From positions 1 through 58,122 of the forward strand of contig JBJMLO010000001.1 of assembly GCA_045805265.1 (NCBI GenBank): a DNA stretch of 58,122 nt, given 5' to 3'. A model generated the notes under the pieces. It was not told the DNA's origin and made no database searches. It was given only the letters and a program-made list of their open reading frames with translations. The stretch is from JBJMLO01 sp045805265 (lineage in GTDB: Bacteria; Actinomycetota; UBA4738; JACQTL01). Below are positions 26,675-34,614 of this stretch, in pieces. Every line of letters begins with the position of its first letter. Within the stretch, counting starts at the first letter, position 1. Both the position numbers and the translations under genes were made by a program.

Positions 26675-27813
26675 CCGTCCGCGGCGGGACCCCGGCGGCC
26701 ACGGAGCGCTCGTTCCGTCCGACGGTCGCCGAGATCGACCTCGACGCCATCCGCCACAACGCGCGGCTGATGAAGCCGGAGGGCACCGAGCTCATGGCCG
26801 TCGTGAAGGCGAACGGCTACGGCCACGGCGCGGTGGAGGCGGCCGCCGCCGCGCTGGAGGCCGGCGCGACCTGGTTGGGCGTGGCGCTGCTGGAGGAGGC
26901 CCTCGAGCTCCGCCGGGCGGGGTTCACCGCGCCGATCTTCATGCTGTCGGAGGTCCCCCCGGGGTCCGAGGCCGAGGCCCTCCGTGCGGACGTCGCGCTG
27001 TCCCTCTATACGGAGGAATGCCTGCGGGCCCTGGTGGCCGCGGGCGACGACACGGGCATCACGCCCGTCGTCCACGTGAAGGCCGACACCGGGATGCACC
27101 GCGTCGGCCTGTTCCCGCCCGAGGCCGTTCCCGCCTTCGTCCGGCGGGCTGCGGACCGCGGGCTGCGCATCGACGGGTGCTGGACCCACTTCGCCCGTTC
27201 GGAGGACGACGCCGGGACGACGCTCGGACAGCTCGCCCGGTTCCTCGACGTGTGCCGGGCCGTGGAGCGGGACGGAATCCGGCCCCGGTGGCGGCACGCG
27301 GCCAACAGCGGCGCAGTCATCCGGCACCCCGAGACGCACCTCGACCTCGTGCGGGTGGGGGTCGCGCTGTACGGCCTGTCACCCGGCGCCGGGCTGGGGG
27401 AGGGGCTCCGTCCGGCCATGCGGTGGCGTTCCGCCGTGTCGATGGTCCGGCGGCTCCCCGCCGGGGAGGCCCTCTCCTACGGCCTGACCTACCGCCTCGA
27501 ACGCGACGCCACCGTGGCCACGGTTCCGGTGGGATACGCGGACGGCTATCGGCGGGGGCTCTCCCCGGGCGCCGACGTGTTGATCGGGGGCCGCAGGCAC
27601 CGGGTGGCCGGGACCATCACCATGGACCAGCTCCTGGTGGACTGCGGCGACCACGACGTCCACTCGGGCGACGAGGTCGTGCTGGTGGGGAGCCAGGGCG
27701 AGGAGGAGGTCTCGGCCGGCGAGCTCGCCGGGCTGCTCGGCACCATCGAGTACGAGATCGCCTGCGGGGTGGGCGCCCGGGTCCCGCGCGTCTACCGTGG
27801 GGCCGATGGCTGA
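26671..27813 (+). CDS. alr: Alanine racemase
   Basis: PLP enzyme that makes D-alanine for peptidoglycan. The 380 residues have PLP lysine K46 in MAVVKANGYGHGAVE, a metal- and substrate-near region with HVKADTGMHRVG, the HAANSGA segment, and the second catalytic Tyr in ALSYGLTYR, then VPVGYADGYRRGL. The GTG at 26671 overlaps the nnr stop. It overlaps the next gene by 8 bases. No other racemase lies in the window. Confidence 0.97.
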   Translation: MTVRGGTPAATERSFRPTVAEIDLDAIRHNARLMKPEGTELMAVVKANGYGHGAVEAAAAALEAGATWLGVALLEEALELRRAGFTAPIFMLSEVPPGSEAEALRADVALSLYTEECLRALVAAGDDTGITPVVHVKADTGMHRVGLFPPEAVPAFVRRAADRGLRIDGCWTHFARSEDDAGTTLGQLARFLDVCRAVERDGIRPRWRHAANSGAVIRHPETHLDLVRVGVALYGLSPGAGLGEGLRPAMRWRSAVSMVRRLPAGEALSYGLTYRLERDATVATVPVGYADGYRRGLSPGADVLIGGRRHRVAGTITMDQLLVDCGDHDVHSGDEVVLVGSQGEEEVSAGELAGLLGTIEYEIACGVGARVPRVYRGADG

Positions 27814-28879
27814 TCCCCGGAGCTGGAAGAAGGCCGCCGCGTGGGCGGCCGGGCTGACCGTCGGCACCGCGGCCGGGGTGGTGGCCGGCCGGGCGGTGAT
27901 CCGGCGCGAACGGCGCCGGGTCGATCCCGAGCGCGGCGAGGAGCTGGCCGCGCCGCCGCCGGACGACCTCGGACCCGTGGTCGCGCCCGACGGCACGCTG
28001 CTGCACGTGCGCGCCGCAGGCGACCCCGCGGCACCCGTCATCGTGTTCGCCCACGGGTTCAGCCTGGACATGACCACGTGGCACTACCAGTGGACGGCGT
28101 GGTCCAAGCGCTACCGGTGTGTGCTGTTCGACCACCGGGGACACGGCCGGAGTGGCACCGCTCCCTCCCGCGACTACACGCTGCAGGCCATGGGCGGTGA
28201 CATCCGCGCCGTCCTCGACGCCGCGGCGCCGGACGGGCCGGTCGTGCTGGTCGGTCACAGCATGGGCGGAATGGCCATCCTGGCGTTCGCGGAGGCCTAC
28301 CCCGATGAGTTCGGAACTCGCGTGGCCGGCGTGATCCTCGCCGACACCGCTGCCGCGGAGGTGGTCCGTGGCCTGGTGGGCGGGCTCCTCGGCCGCCTGA
28401 CCGGGCACCGGCTGCCGGAGGCCCGCGCCGAGCGCATCCGGGGGTTCATGAAGGAGGGCCGCTCCGACCTGTCCTACCTGGTCGCGAGGGCGACGAACTT
28501 CGGGCACAGGGCATCGCCGTGGCTGGTCGACTACATCGCCGGCATCTCCGGCCAGGCCCCCGTCGAGGTGTGGACGGACTCCCTGGCCGGCATCATTGCC
28601 CTGGACCTCCGCCACGCGATCGAGCACATCCGCGTTCCGACGCTGGTCGTCGTCGGCGACCTGGACCGGATCACCCCGCCCGCCAGCGCCCGCGCCCTGG
28701 CGGAAGCGCTGCCAGACGCGCGGCTCGTGGTCCTGGAGGGCGCCGGGCACCTGACGATGCTCGAGAGGCACGAGCAGTTCGACGAGGTCGCCGAGCAGCT
28801 CCTGGATCGGGCGTTCGCCGCGGACGCCGCCAGGGCCGGAGCCGGAGTCGGCGCGGACGTCCGGGGCCCCGCAGGGTGA
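27806..28879 (+). CDS. Alpha/beta-hydrolase with N-terminal membrane anchor
   Basis: A 357-residue hydrolase. Residues 10-33 are hydrophobic (AAAWAAGLTVGTAAGVVAGRAVI) and likely a membrane anchor. The fold shows an oxyanion HGFS region, FDHRGHGRSG, nucleophile S152 in GHSMGG, an acid in VVGDLDRITPP and the His in GAGHLTMLE. The substrate is unknown; homologous genes occur beside alr in many actinobacteria. ATG at 27806 overlaps alr by eight bases; a further upstream codon is in-frame but less likely. The stop overlaps the peptidase GTG. Confidence 0.87.
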   Translation: MADPRSWKKAAAWAAGLTVGTAAGVVAGRAVIRRERRRVDPERGEELAAPPPDDLGPVVAPDGTLLHVRAAGDPAAPVIVFAHGFSLDMTTWHYQWTAWSKRYRCVLFDHRGHGRSGTAPSRDYTLQAMGGDIRAVLDAAAPDGPVVLVGHSMGGMAILAFAEAYPDEFGTRVAGVILADTAAAEVVRGLVGGLLGRLTGHRLPEARAERIRGFMKEGRSDLSYLVARATNFGHRASPWLVDYIAGISGQAPVEVWTDSLAGIIALDLRHAIEHIRVPTLVVVGDLDRITPPASARALAEALPDARLVVLEGAGHLTMLERHEQFDEVAEQLLDRAFAADAARAGAGVGADVRGPAG

Positions 28880-29862
28880 GTCGACCGGCGGGAGGATCCA
28901 TCGCCGACGTCCCGGGCATCCTGGTGGGGAACTGGACGGATGACGTGGGCCTGACCGGGTGCACCGTCGTGCTGTGCCCGCCCGGAACGGTGGGGTCGGG
29001 CGAGGTCCGGGGCGGCGCGCCCGGAACCCGGGAGACCGACCTGCTGCGCCCGGGGATGATGGTCCAGGAGGTGCACGCCGTCCTCCTCACCGGCGGCAGC
29101 GCGTTCGGCCTGGCCGCCGCCGACGGCGTGGTCAGGTTCCTGGAGGAACGGGGGATCGGCTTCGATGCCGGCGTGGCGCGCGTGCCGATCGTCCCGGCGG
29201 CCGTGCTGTTCGACCTGGGGGTCGGCGACGCGGCCGCCCGCCCCCGTGCCGAGGACGGCTACACGGCGGCGTCGGGAGCCTCGGGCGAGGTCCTCCGCGG
29301 GAACGTGGGTGCGGGAACCGGGGCCACCGTCGCGAAGGTCCACGGGCCGCACCGAGCATTGAAAGGAGGCCTGGGAGGGGCGTCCTCGCGCCGCGGAGAC
29401 CTCGTCGTCGCCGCGCTCGTGGCCGTGAACGCGATGGGTGAGATCCTCGACGACGCCGGCGAGATCCTGGCCGGGGCGCGGCCCGATCCGGCCGCCGAGG
29501 AGGCCCCGGCGCCGTCGCCGAACGGTCACGGCCAGCCGCCCGGCGAGCCCGGGCCCCCGTCCCTTCCGTTCACCAACACGACGATCGGGGTGGTGGCGAC
29601 CAACGCCCGGCTGTCGAAGGAGCGCGCCCACCTGCTGGCGCTGGCGGCCCACGACGGACTGGACATCGCCATCCGCCCCGCGCATACAATGCTCGACGGG
29701 GACACCGTCTTCTCCCTCGCCACCGGCGAGACGGATGCCTCACAGTCCGAGATCGAGGAGATGGCGGTGGAGGTCATGGCTCGCGCGATCCGCGACGCGG
29801 TGTTGAGCGCCGCGCCGGTCGCCGGCATCCCCGCCGCGCAGGCGCCGGGAGGACCAACATGA
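28876..29862 (+). CDS. P1 family peptidase (DmpA/S58-like aminopeptidase)
   Basis: An N-terminal-nucleophile aminopeptidase-type enzyme of 328 residues. The family pattern VPGILVGNWTD, GCTVVLCPPGTVGSGEVRGGAPGTRETDLL, VLLTGGSAFGLAAADGV, AGTGATVAKV, and NTTIGVVATNARLSK around residues 235-250 is visible. In DmpA the protein cleaves itself before the nucleophile; the likely equivalent here is a Thr in the NTTIGVVAT strand. A Pro/Gly-rich linker precedes it. GTG 28876 overlaps the hydrolase stop, and the end overlaps the glycosylase ATG. Confidence 0.85.
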   Translation: MSRPAGGSIADVPGILVGNWTDDVGLTGCTVVLCPPGTVGSGEVRGGAPGTRETDLLRPGMMVQEVHAVLLTGGSAFGLAAADGVVRFLEERGIGFDAGVARVPIVPAAVLFDLGVGDAAARPRAEDGYTAASGASGEVLRGNVGAGTGATVAKVHGPHRALKGGLGGASSRRGDLVVAALVAVNAMGEILDDAGEILAGARPDPAAEEAPAPSPNGHGQPPGEPGPPSLPFTNTTIGVVATNARLSKERAHLLALAAHDGLDIAIRPAHTMLDGDTVFSLATGETDASQSEIEEMAVEVMARAIRDAVLSAAPVAGIPAAQAPGGPT

Positions 29863-30479
29863 CCGCACCGGAAACACTGCAGACCCGCACCCTGGCGGAG
29901 GCCGGGCTCGCCGCGTCGACGTGCGTCAAGTGCCGACTGTCGAGCGGCCGAACGCAGGTCGTCTACGGCACCGGCAGCCCCCACGCCGACCTGATGTTCA
30001 TCGGAGAAGGACCGGGGTTCCACGAGGACAAGCAGGGCGCTCCGTTCGTCGGCGCGGCCGGCCAGCTGCTGAACACGATGCTCGCCGAACAGGGCATCGC
30101 CCGCGAGGACGTGTACATCGCGAATGTCATCAAATGCAGGCCTCCGGGGAACCGCGATCCGTTGCCGGACGAGATCGAGTCGTGCCGTCCGTGGTTGGAG
30201 GAGCAGCTCCGGCTGATCCGGCCGTCGGTGATCGTCACGCTCGGGAACTTCGCGACGCGCTTCGTCCTGGCGCAACCGGTGTCGATCAGCAAGGTCCGCG
30301 GACAGCGCTTCGTGGTCGACGGCCGGACGGTGATCCCGACGTTCCACCCGGCGGCGATCCTCCATGGCGGGGGCATGGCCTCCAAGCAGATGCAGTCCTT
30401 GCGCGACGACTTCGCCGAGATCCGCCGGGCCCTCGACGAGCGCCCGCAACCGGCGGAGGAGCAGCTCGGGCTGTTCTGA
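29859..30479 (+). CDS. Uracil-DNA glycosylase, family 4 (iron-sulfur type)
   Basis: Removes uracil from DNA in base-excision repair. It has 206 residues with four Cys for a [4Fe-4S] cluster (C22, C25, C93, C109), the active-site GEGPGFHEDKQGAPFVGAAGQLL (about residues 49-71), IKCRPPGNRDP, and motif B FHPAAIL. The ATG overlaps the peptidase stop (ATGA). It ends the glmS-acpS-nnr-alr run. Confidence 0.94.
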   Translation: MTAPETLQTRTLAEAGLAASTCVKCRLSSGRTQVVYGTGSPHADLMFIGEGPGFHEDKQGAPFVGAAGQLLNTMLAEQGIAREDVYIANVIKCRPPGNRDPLPDEIESCRPWLEEQLRLIRPSVIVTLGNFATRFVLAQPVSISKVRGQRFVVDGRTVIPTFHPAAILHGGGMASKQMQSLRDDFAEIRRALDERPQPAEEQLGLF

Positions 30480-30625
30480 CCGCGCAGCCGTCCTCGCGAG
30501 ATGGGCCGCCATGGCAGTCGGGGGTCGCGGGGTTGACGAGGTCGATCCGGCTGTCGCCCACAGCGGGACGTCCCGTTTTGCCTCGGTTGACGGGACAGAA
30601 AGTTCTAGAAAGGCCGATCGGGGGG

Positions 30626-30655
30626 TTGAGTTCTGGCCGTTCGGCCCACTACGCT
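30626..30655 (+). promoter_or_regulatory. Promoter in the gap before tsaE
   Basis: TTGAGT (30626-30631), 18 bases and TACGCT (30650-30655) fit the actinobacterial pattern. Transcription would start near 30662 and reach a very strong hairpin terminator after about 110 bases, so the product would be a short RNA rather than the tsaE mRNA. Confidence 0.45.
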
Positions 30656-30661
30656 CCTCGC

Positions 30662-30780
30662 GCCCGGGTAACCCGCGAGGGACCCGGAGGGACATCGAAT
30701 TCATTGCTGAGGGGGGAATCCCTCCGAGTTCTTCGATGGGCCCGGGTCCTCTTCCGGACCCGGGCCCATCTCTCTGGGCT
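30662..30780 (+). ncRNA. Candidate small RNA or attenuated leader of about 115 bases
   Basis: The segment is bounded by a predicted promoter and a perfect hairpin terminator and holds no plausible gene. Inside, GAGGG (30711-30715) can pair with CCCTC (30720-30724) and TCGAA (30696-30700) with TTCGA (30732-30736), so it could be well structured. I do not recognise a known family (it lacks the C6 loops of actinobacterial 6C RNA). Alternatives: a tsaE leader, or simply spacer ending the glmS-UDG transcript. Confidence 0.3.
30735..30776 (+). terminator. Intrinsic terminator with perfect 15-pair stem
   Basis: Bases 30735-30749 pair fully with 30756-30770 around a TCTTCC loop, followed by TCTCT. 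The stem is the longest perfect one in the window. It may stop the run of genes that ends at the uracil-DNA glycosylase (256 bases upstream) or a short RNA from the promoter at 30626. The run of pyrimidines replaces a pure T-tract. Confidence 0.7.
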
Positions 30781-30831
30781 CCACGCAGCGCAGACCGGGA
30801 TTCCCTTCGCCGTCGAGACCATGGGCTCCGG

Positions 30832-30861
30832 TTGGCCGGGTGGGGCCGGGGCAGGTAGCGT
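30832..30861 (+). promoter_or_regulatory. Promoter of the tsaE operon (leaderless)
   Basis: TTGGCC (30832-30837), 18 bases and TAGCGT (30856-30861), ending 9 bases before the tsaE ATG. The start site should lie within three bases of the ATG. No Shine-Dalgarno sequence precedes it. Confidence 0.5.
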
Positions 30862-30870
30862 CGGGTCGGA

Positions 30871-31395
30871 ATGTCCCGGGTCATCGAGCTGATCGTGCCG
30901 GGGGCGGAGGACATGCGGGCGCTGGGGGAGGCGCTGGCGGGCGTGCTCGTCCCCGGGGACGTGGTTGCGCTGACCGGCGATCTGGGGGCCGGGAAGACCA
31001 CGCTCGTCCAGGGGGCCGCCCGGGGGCTCGGCGTCGACGACCACACGGTCACCTCGCCCACGTTCACGCTGGTGCGGGAATACCGCGGCCGATGGCCGGT
31101 CTACCACCTCGACGTCTACCGGCTCGACCGCGTGCAGGAGGTCATCGACCTCGGATTCGAGGAGCTCCTCGACCCCGACGGCGTGGCGTTCGTCGAGTGG
31201 GGCGACGCCATCGAGGGCCTGCTTCCTGAGGGGCACCTCGAGATCGAGCTGTGGACGCGACCCGAGGACGAAGGGCGCATCGCGCTGATCTCCTCCTCCG
31301 GGCGGGAATGGGCCTCCCGGTGGGAGCGGCTGGAGGCCGTGGCGGCGCCCTGGATCTCCCCGGGGGCGTCCTCCTCCAGAGGGCCGGCGGCGTGA
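30871..31395 (+). CDS. tsaE: t6A synthesis ATPase TsaE
   Basis: ATPase of the complex that makes N6-threonylcarbamoyl-adenosine at tRNA position 37. The 174 residues carry Walker A GDLGAGKTT (36-44), the VTSPTFTLVREY segment, and the YHLDVYRL strand. The last 25 residues are a variable tail. Its stop overlaps tsaB (GTGA). The tsaE-tsaB-rimI-tsaD series (30871-33637) holds most of the pathway; tsaC/sua5 is not in the window. Confidence 0.95.
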   Translation: MSRVIELIVPGAEDMRALGEALAGVLVPGDVVALTGDLGAGKTTLVQGAARGLGVDDHTVTSPTFTLVREYRGRWPVYHLDVYRLDRVQEVIDLGFEELLDPDGVAFVEWGDAIEGLLPEGHLEIELWTRPEDEGRIALISSSGREWASRWERLEAVAAPWISPGASSSRGPAA

Positions 31396-32096
31396 TCGTC
31401 CTCGGCATCGAGACCTCGACGCCCCAGACCACCGTGGCCCTCGGCACGGAGCGAGGCACCATGGCCTCCATGCTGCTGTCAATCGGCCGTTCCAGGCACG
31501 AGATCGTCATCCCGGCCGTCCAGCACGTCCTCGAGTGGTCCGGGACCGAGCTCGGCGCGGTCGGCGGCATCGCCGTCGGCATCGGCCCCGGCCTGTTCAC
31601 CGGCCTGCGGGTCGGCGTCCAGACCGCCAAGTCGCTGGCCCAGGTCCTGCAGGTCCCGATCGTCGGGCTTGCCTCGCTCGACGTCCTGGCCTTGGGCGTG
31701 CGCTACACGAACCGCTCGATCTGCTCGGTGATCGACGCCCGCCGCAGCGAGGTCTTCTTCTGCTTCTACCGGCCCATGCCGGGGGGCATCGTCCCGACCT
31801 CCGAGTTCCGCGTGGCCGCCCCCGATCACCTGGCCGCGGAGCTGGAGGCGCACCGCGACGACGTGCTGCTGGTCGGCGACGGCGCGGTGCGGTACCGGCG
31901 GGAGCTCGCCGACGCCGGCGCTCACGTGGAGTTCGCCTCGCCCGCACTCGGGTACCCTCACGCCGAGGGGCTGGTGGAGCTGTCGATCCCCCGGTTCCTC
32001 AGGGAGGAATTCGACCGGGTCGCCGACGTGGTGCCCCGCTATCTCAGGAAGTCCGATGCGGAGATCGCTTGGGACAACCGAGCCAGGACCGGCTGA
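31392..32096 (+). CDS. tsaB: t6A synthesis scaffold protein TsaB
   Basis: Inactive TsaD paralogue that scaffolds the t6A complex. The 234 residues begin IVLGIETSTPQTTVALG and hold the GIGPGLFTGLRVGVQTAKSLAQ segment (residues 60-80), VIDARRSEVFFCFY, and DGAVRYR. It lacks the HxxxH metal site of TsaD, as expected. The start is GTG at 31392. It overlaps rimI by 41 bases. Confidence 0.94.
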   Translation: MIVLGIETSTPQTTVALGTERGTMASMLLSIGRSRHEIVIPAVQHVLEWSGTELGAVGGIAVGIGPGLFTGLRVGVQTAKSLAQVLQVPIVGLASLDVLALGVRYTNRSICSVIDARRSEVFFCFYRPMPGGIVPTSEFRVAAPDHLAAELEAHRDDVLLVGDGAVRYRRELADAGAHVEFASPALGYPHAEGLVELSIPRFLREEFDRVADVVPRYLRKSDAEIAWDNRARTG

Positions 32097-32613
32097 TCTC
32101 GAGATCGGCCGGATGCGCCGGCGCCATCTGAAGGGCATCCTGGCCATCGAGCGCCAGGTCTACCCGCGACCCTGGAGCCCCAGCCTGTTCCTGGCCGAGA
32201 TGTCCGAGCAGTCGAACCGGGCCTACCTCGTGGCCAAGAGCGGCCGAGACGTCGTCGGGTACGGCGGCCTGATCTGCTACGGGGACGAAGCCCACATCAC
32301 GACGATCGCCGTCGACCCGGACCACCATCGCCGCAAGATCGGCACGCGGCTGTTGTACGAGCTGATCGACGCGGCCGTCGACATGGGCGCGAGAGCGGTC
32401 TCGCTGGAGGTCCGCGTGTCGAACTGGGGCGCGCAGCGCCTGTACGGGCGGTTCGGGTTCCGGCCGGTGGGGGTGCGCAAGAACTACTACCAGGAGACGA
32501 ACGAGGACGCGCTGATCATGTGGGTCGACGAAGTCCACCTGGCCGAGTACCAGGACCTCCTCGAGCGCCTCATCACGCAGGCGTCGCCGGGCTGGCGCCA
32601 GGATCCGGCGTGA
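32056..32613 (+). CDS. rimI: Ribosomal protein S18 alanine N-acetyltransferase RimI
   Basis: GNAT-fold acetyltransferase. The 185 residues have IRRM-type first strand (LEIGRMRRRHLKGILAIE), the PWSPSLFLAEM segment, acetyl-CoA loop VDPDHHRRKIGTRLL (Q/RxxGxG/A pattern near residues 90-105), and LEVRVSNWGAQRLYGRFGFRPVGVRKNYY. The ATG at 32056 is inside tsaB; a downstream ATG at 32113 would cut strand 1 and is less likely. Gene order with tsaB and tsaD supports the RimI call. Confidence 0.9.
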   Translation: MRRSLGTTEPGPADLEIGRMRRRHLKGILAIERQVYPRPWSPSLFLAEMSEQSNRAYLVAKSGRDVVGYGGLICYGDEAHITTIAVDPDHHRRKIGTRLLYELIDAAVDMGARAVSLEVRVSNWGAQRLYGRFGFRPVGVRKNYYQETNEDALIMWVDEVHLAEYQDLLERLITQASPGWRQDPA

Positions 32614-32629
32614 TCTCCTCGGGTCGCCC

Positions 32630-33637
32630 GTGAACGTCCTCGGGATCGAGACCTCCTGCGACGAGACCGCCGTGGCGGTCGTCGAGGACGGGCTGCGCAT
32701 CCGATCGAACCTCGTCTCCAGCCAGCACCAGGTCCACCGGCGGTTCGGCGGGGTCGTCCCCGAGCTGGCCAGCCGGGCCCACATCGAGATCCTCACCCCG
32801 CTGATCGAGGAGAGCCTGGAGCAGGCCGGGCTGCGGTTCGGCGACCTCGACGGGGTCGCCGTGACCGTCGGACCCGGCCTGGTGGGCGCGCTGCTGGTCG
32901 GCTTGGCCGCCGCGAAGTCGGTGGCGCTCGCCACCGGCGCCCCGTTCGTCGGCGTGAACCACCTCGAGGGCCACGTCTACGCGAACTTCCTGGACACCGG
33001 TCCTCCCCAGCCGCCGTACGTCGCGTTCGTCGTCTCGGGCGGTCACACCATGCTGGTCCACATCGAGGAAGCCCACCGCTACGAGGTCATGGGCCAGACC
33101 GTCGACGACGCGGCGGGGGAGGCCTTCGACAAGATCGCCCGGTTCCTGGGGCTCGGATACCCCGGGGGACCGCTGCTGGACCGGCTGGCGAAGGAAGGGA
33201 ACCCGGACGCCGTCCGGTTCCCCCGGGCCATGGAGGGCCAGGGGTTCGACTTCTCCCTGTCGGGGCTCAAGACGAGCGTGATCCGCCACGTCCGGCGGGA
33301 ACGGGCCGGTGGCCGCGAGCCCGACCCCGCCGACCTCGCCGCCTCGTTCCAGGAGGCCGTGGTCGACGTGCAGGTTCAGAAGACCGTGGCGGCGGCCCGC
33401 GAGCGCCGGGTGGAGCGCGTGCTGCTGGGCGGCGGCGTGGTGGCCAACTCGCGCCTGCGGGAGCGGATGGCCGCGGCGGCCCGGGAGGCCGGCCTCGACC
33501 TGCGGGTGCCCCCCACGGAGCTCTGCACCGACAACGCCGCGATGATCGCCTGCGCGGGGACGTTCCGCCTGCGGCGGGGTGAGCGGACGCCGCTGGACGT
33601 GGCCGCCGATCCGGGGCTGCGGCTGGACGCCGCATGA
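32630..33637 (+). CDS. tsaD: tRNA t6A37 threonylcarbamoyltransferase TsaD
   Basis: Transfers threonylcarbamoyl to tRNA adenosine 37. The 335 residues of the ASKHA fold show VLGIETSCDETAVAVVEDG, the metal site H111 and H115 in NHLEGHVYANF, VVSGGHTMLV, and the GGGVVANSRLRERM end. GTG at 32630, preceded by GGTCGCCC, gives the conserved start. Next gene, an epimerase, begins 16 bases later. Confidence 0.96.
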   Translation: MNVLGIETSCDETAVAVVEDGLRIRSNLVSSQHQVHRRFGGVVPELASRAHIEILTPLIEESLEQAGLRFGDLDGVAVTVGPGLVGALLVGLAAAKSVALATGAPFVGVNHLEGHVYANFLDTGPPQPPYVAFVVSGGHTMLVHIEEAHRYEVMGQTVDDAAGEAFDKIARFLGLGYPGGPLLDRLAKEGNPDAVRFPRAMEGQGFDFSLSGLKTSVIRHVRRERAGGREPDPADLAASFQEAVVDVQVQKTVAAARERRVERVLLGGGVVANSRLRERMAAAAREAGLDLRVPPTELCTDNAAMIACAGTFRLRRGERTPLDVAADPGLRLDAA

Positions 33638-33653
33638 ACGAGAATCCGCGTCC

Positions 33654-34598
33654 GTGACGAACTTCCTCGTGACGGGGGGGGCGGGGTTCATCGGGTCGCA
33701 CCTCTCGGACCGGCTGCTGGCCGAAGGGCACCGCGTGGTCGCCGTGGACGACCTCTCCTCGGGACGCATCGCGAACCTCGGCGAGGCCCGCGGCTACGGC
33801 AAGGACTTCACCTTCTACAACATGGACGTCCGGACCGAGGGGCTCCGCACGCTGTTCGAGCGCCACCGGCCGGAGGTCGTCATGCACCTCGCGGCACAGG
33901 CCGGGGTCCGGCCCTCGATGGAGGACCCGGAGGAGGACGCGTCGATCAACGTGCTGGGGCTCCTCAACGTGCTGAAGTGCGCCGTGTCGACGGGAGTGCG
34001 CAAGTTCGTGCTCGCGTCTTCGGGCGGCACGATCTACGGCGAGCCCCGCCGTCTCCCGGTCAAGGAGACCGCGACGTCGGGCTCGCATCCGCTGTCGCCG
34101 TACGGCATCACGAAGAAGGTCGCCGAGGACTATCTCCGCTTCTACCAGCGGTTCCGGGGGCTGGAGTACACCGCGCTCGCGCTGGGGAACGTGTACGGCC
34201 CCCGCCAGGACCCGAACGGCGAGGCCGGCGTGGTGGCGATCTTCGCCTCGAAGATGCTGGCCGGCGAGACGCCCACGATCTACGGCGACGGGAACCAGAC
34301 GCGGGACTACGTGTTCATCGACGACACCGTCCACGCGTTCGCGCTGGCGGCGGAGCGGGGGTCGGGGCGACTGGTCAACATCGGGACTGGCCTCGAGACC
34401 AGCGTGAACGGCCTGTTCCGGATGCTCTCCGACATCACCGCGTTCGCCGGCCAGCCCCTCTTCGGCCCGCTGCCCGGCGGGGAGCTGCGCCGGATGGCCC
34501 TGGACAACGAGCTGGCCGGAGAGCAGCTGGGGTGGCGCCCCTGGACGCACCTCGAGGACGGCCTGAAGGAGACCGTGGCCTTCATGCGCGAGGGTTGA
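33654..34598 (+). CDS. NAD-dependent epimerase/dehydratase (UDP-glucose 4-epimerase-like)
   Basis: Extended short-chain dehydrogenase of 314 residues. NAD-binding GGAGFIGSHL is at residues 8-17, followed by DDLSSG, the HLAAQAGVRPS segment, and the catalytic YGITKKVAED (YxxxK). It ends with NIGTG and a GELRRMALDN region typical of nucleotide-sugar epimerases. The N-terminus is fixed by GTG at 33654, which gives VTNFLVTGG. The exact sugar cannot be told. It may be cotranscribed with tsaD, and is convergent with the ligase gene. Confidence 0.88.
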   Translation: MTNFLVTGGAGFIGSHLSDRLLAEGHRVVAVDDLSSGRIANLGEARGYGKDFTFYNMDVRTEGLRTLFERHRPEVVMHLAAQAGVRPSMEDPEEDASINVLGLLNVLKCAVSTGVRKFVLASSGGTIYGEPRRLPVKETATSGSHPLSPYGITKKVAEDYLRFYQRFRGLEYTALALGNVYGPRQDPNGEAGVVAIFASKMLAGETPTIYGDGNQTRDYVFIDDTVHAFALAAERGSGRLVNIGTGLETSVNGLFRMLSDITAFAGQPLFGPLPGGELRRMALDNELAGEQLGWRPWTHLEDGLKETVAFMREG

Positions 34599-34614
34599 GG
34601 AGGACCGCGCAGGA

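Larger units (their letters stand above)
30480..30870 (+). other. 391-base gap between UDG and tsaE
   Basis: No gene is seen. The gap contains the palindrome CGGGACGTCCCG followed by TTTT (30564-30579), a promoter at 30626-30655, the strong hairpin at 30735-30770, and the tsaE promoter at its end. The palindrome could be a weak terminator for the upstream genes or an operator. Confidence 0.5.

Noticed and set aside
30564..30579. Palindrome CGGGACGTCCCG plus TTTT as a terminator or operator
   Set aside because: The stem would leave no loop as an RNA; kept only as a note in the gap description.
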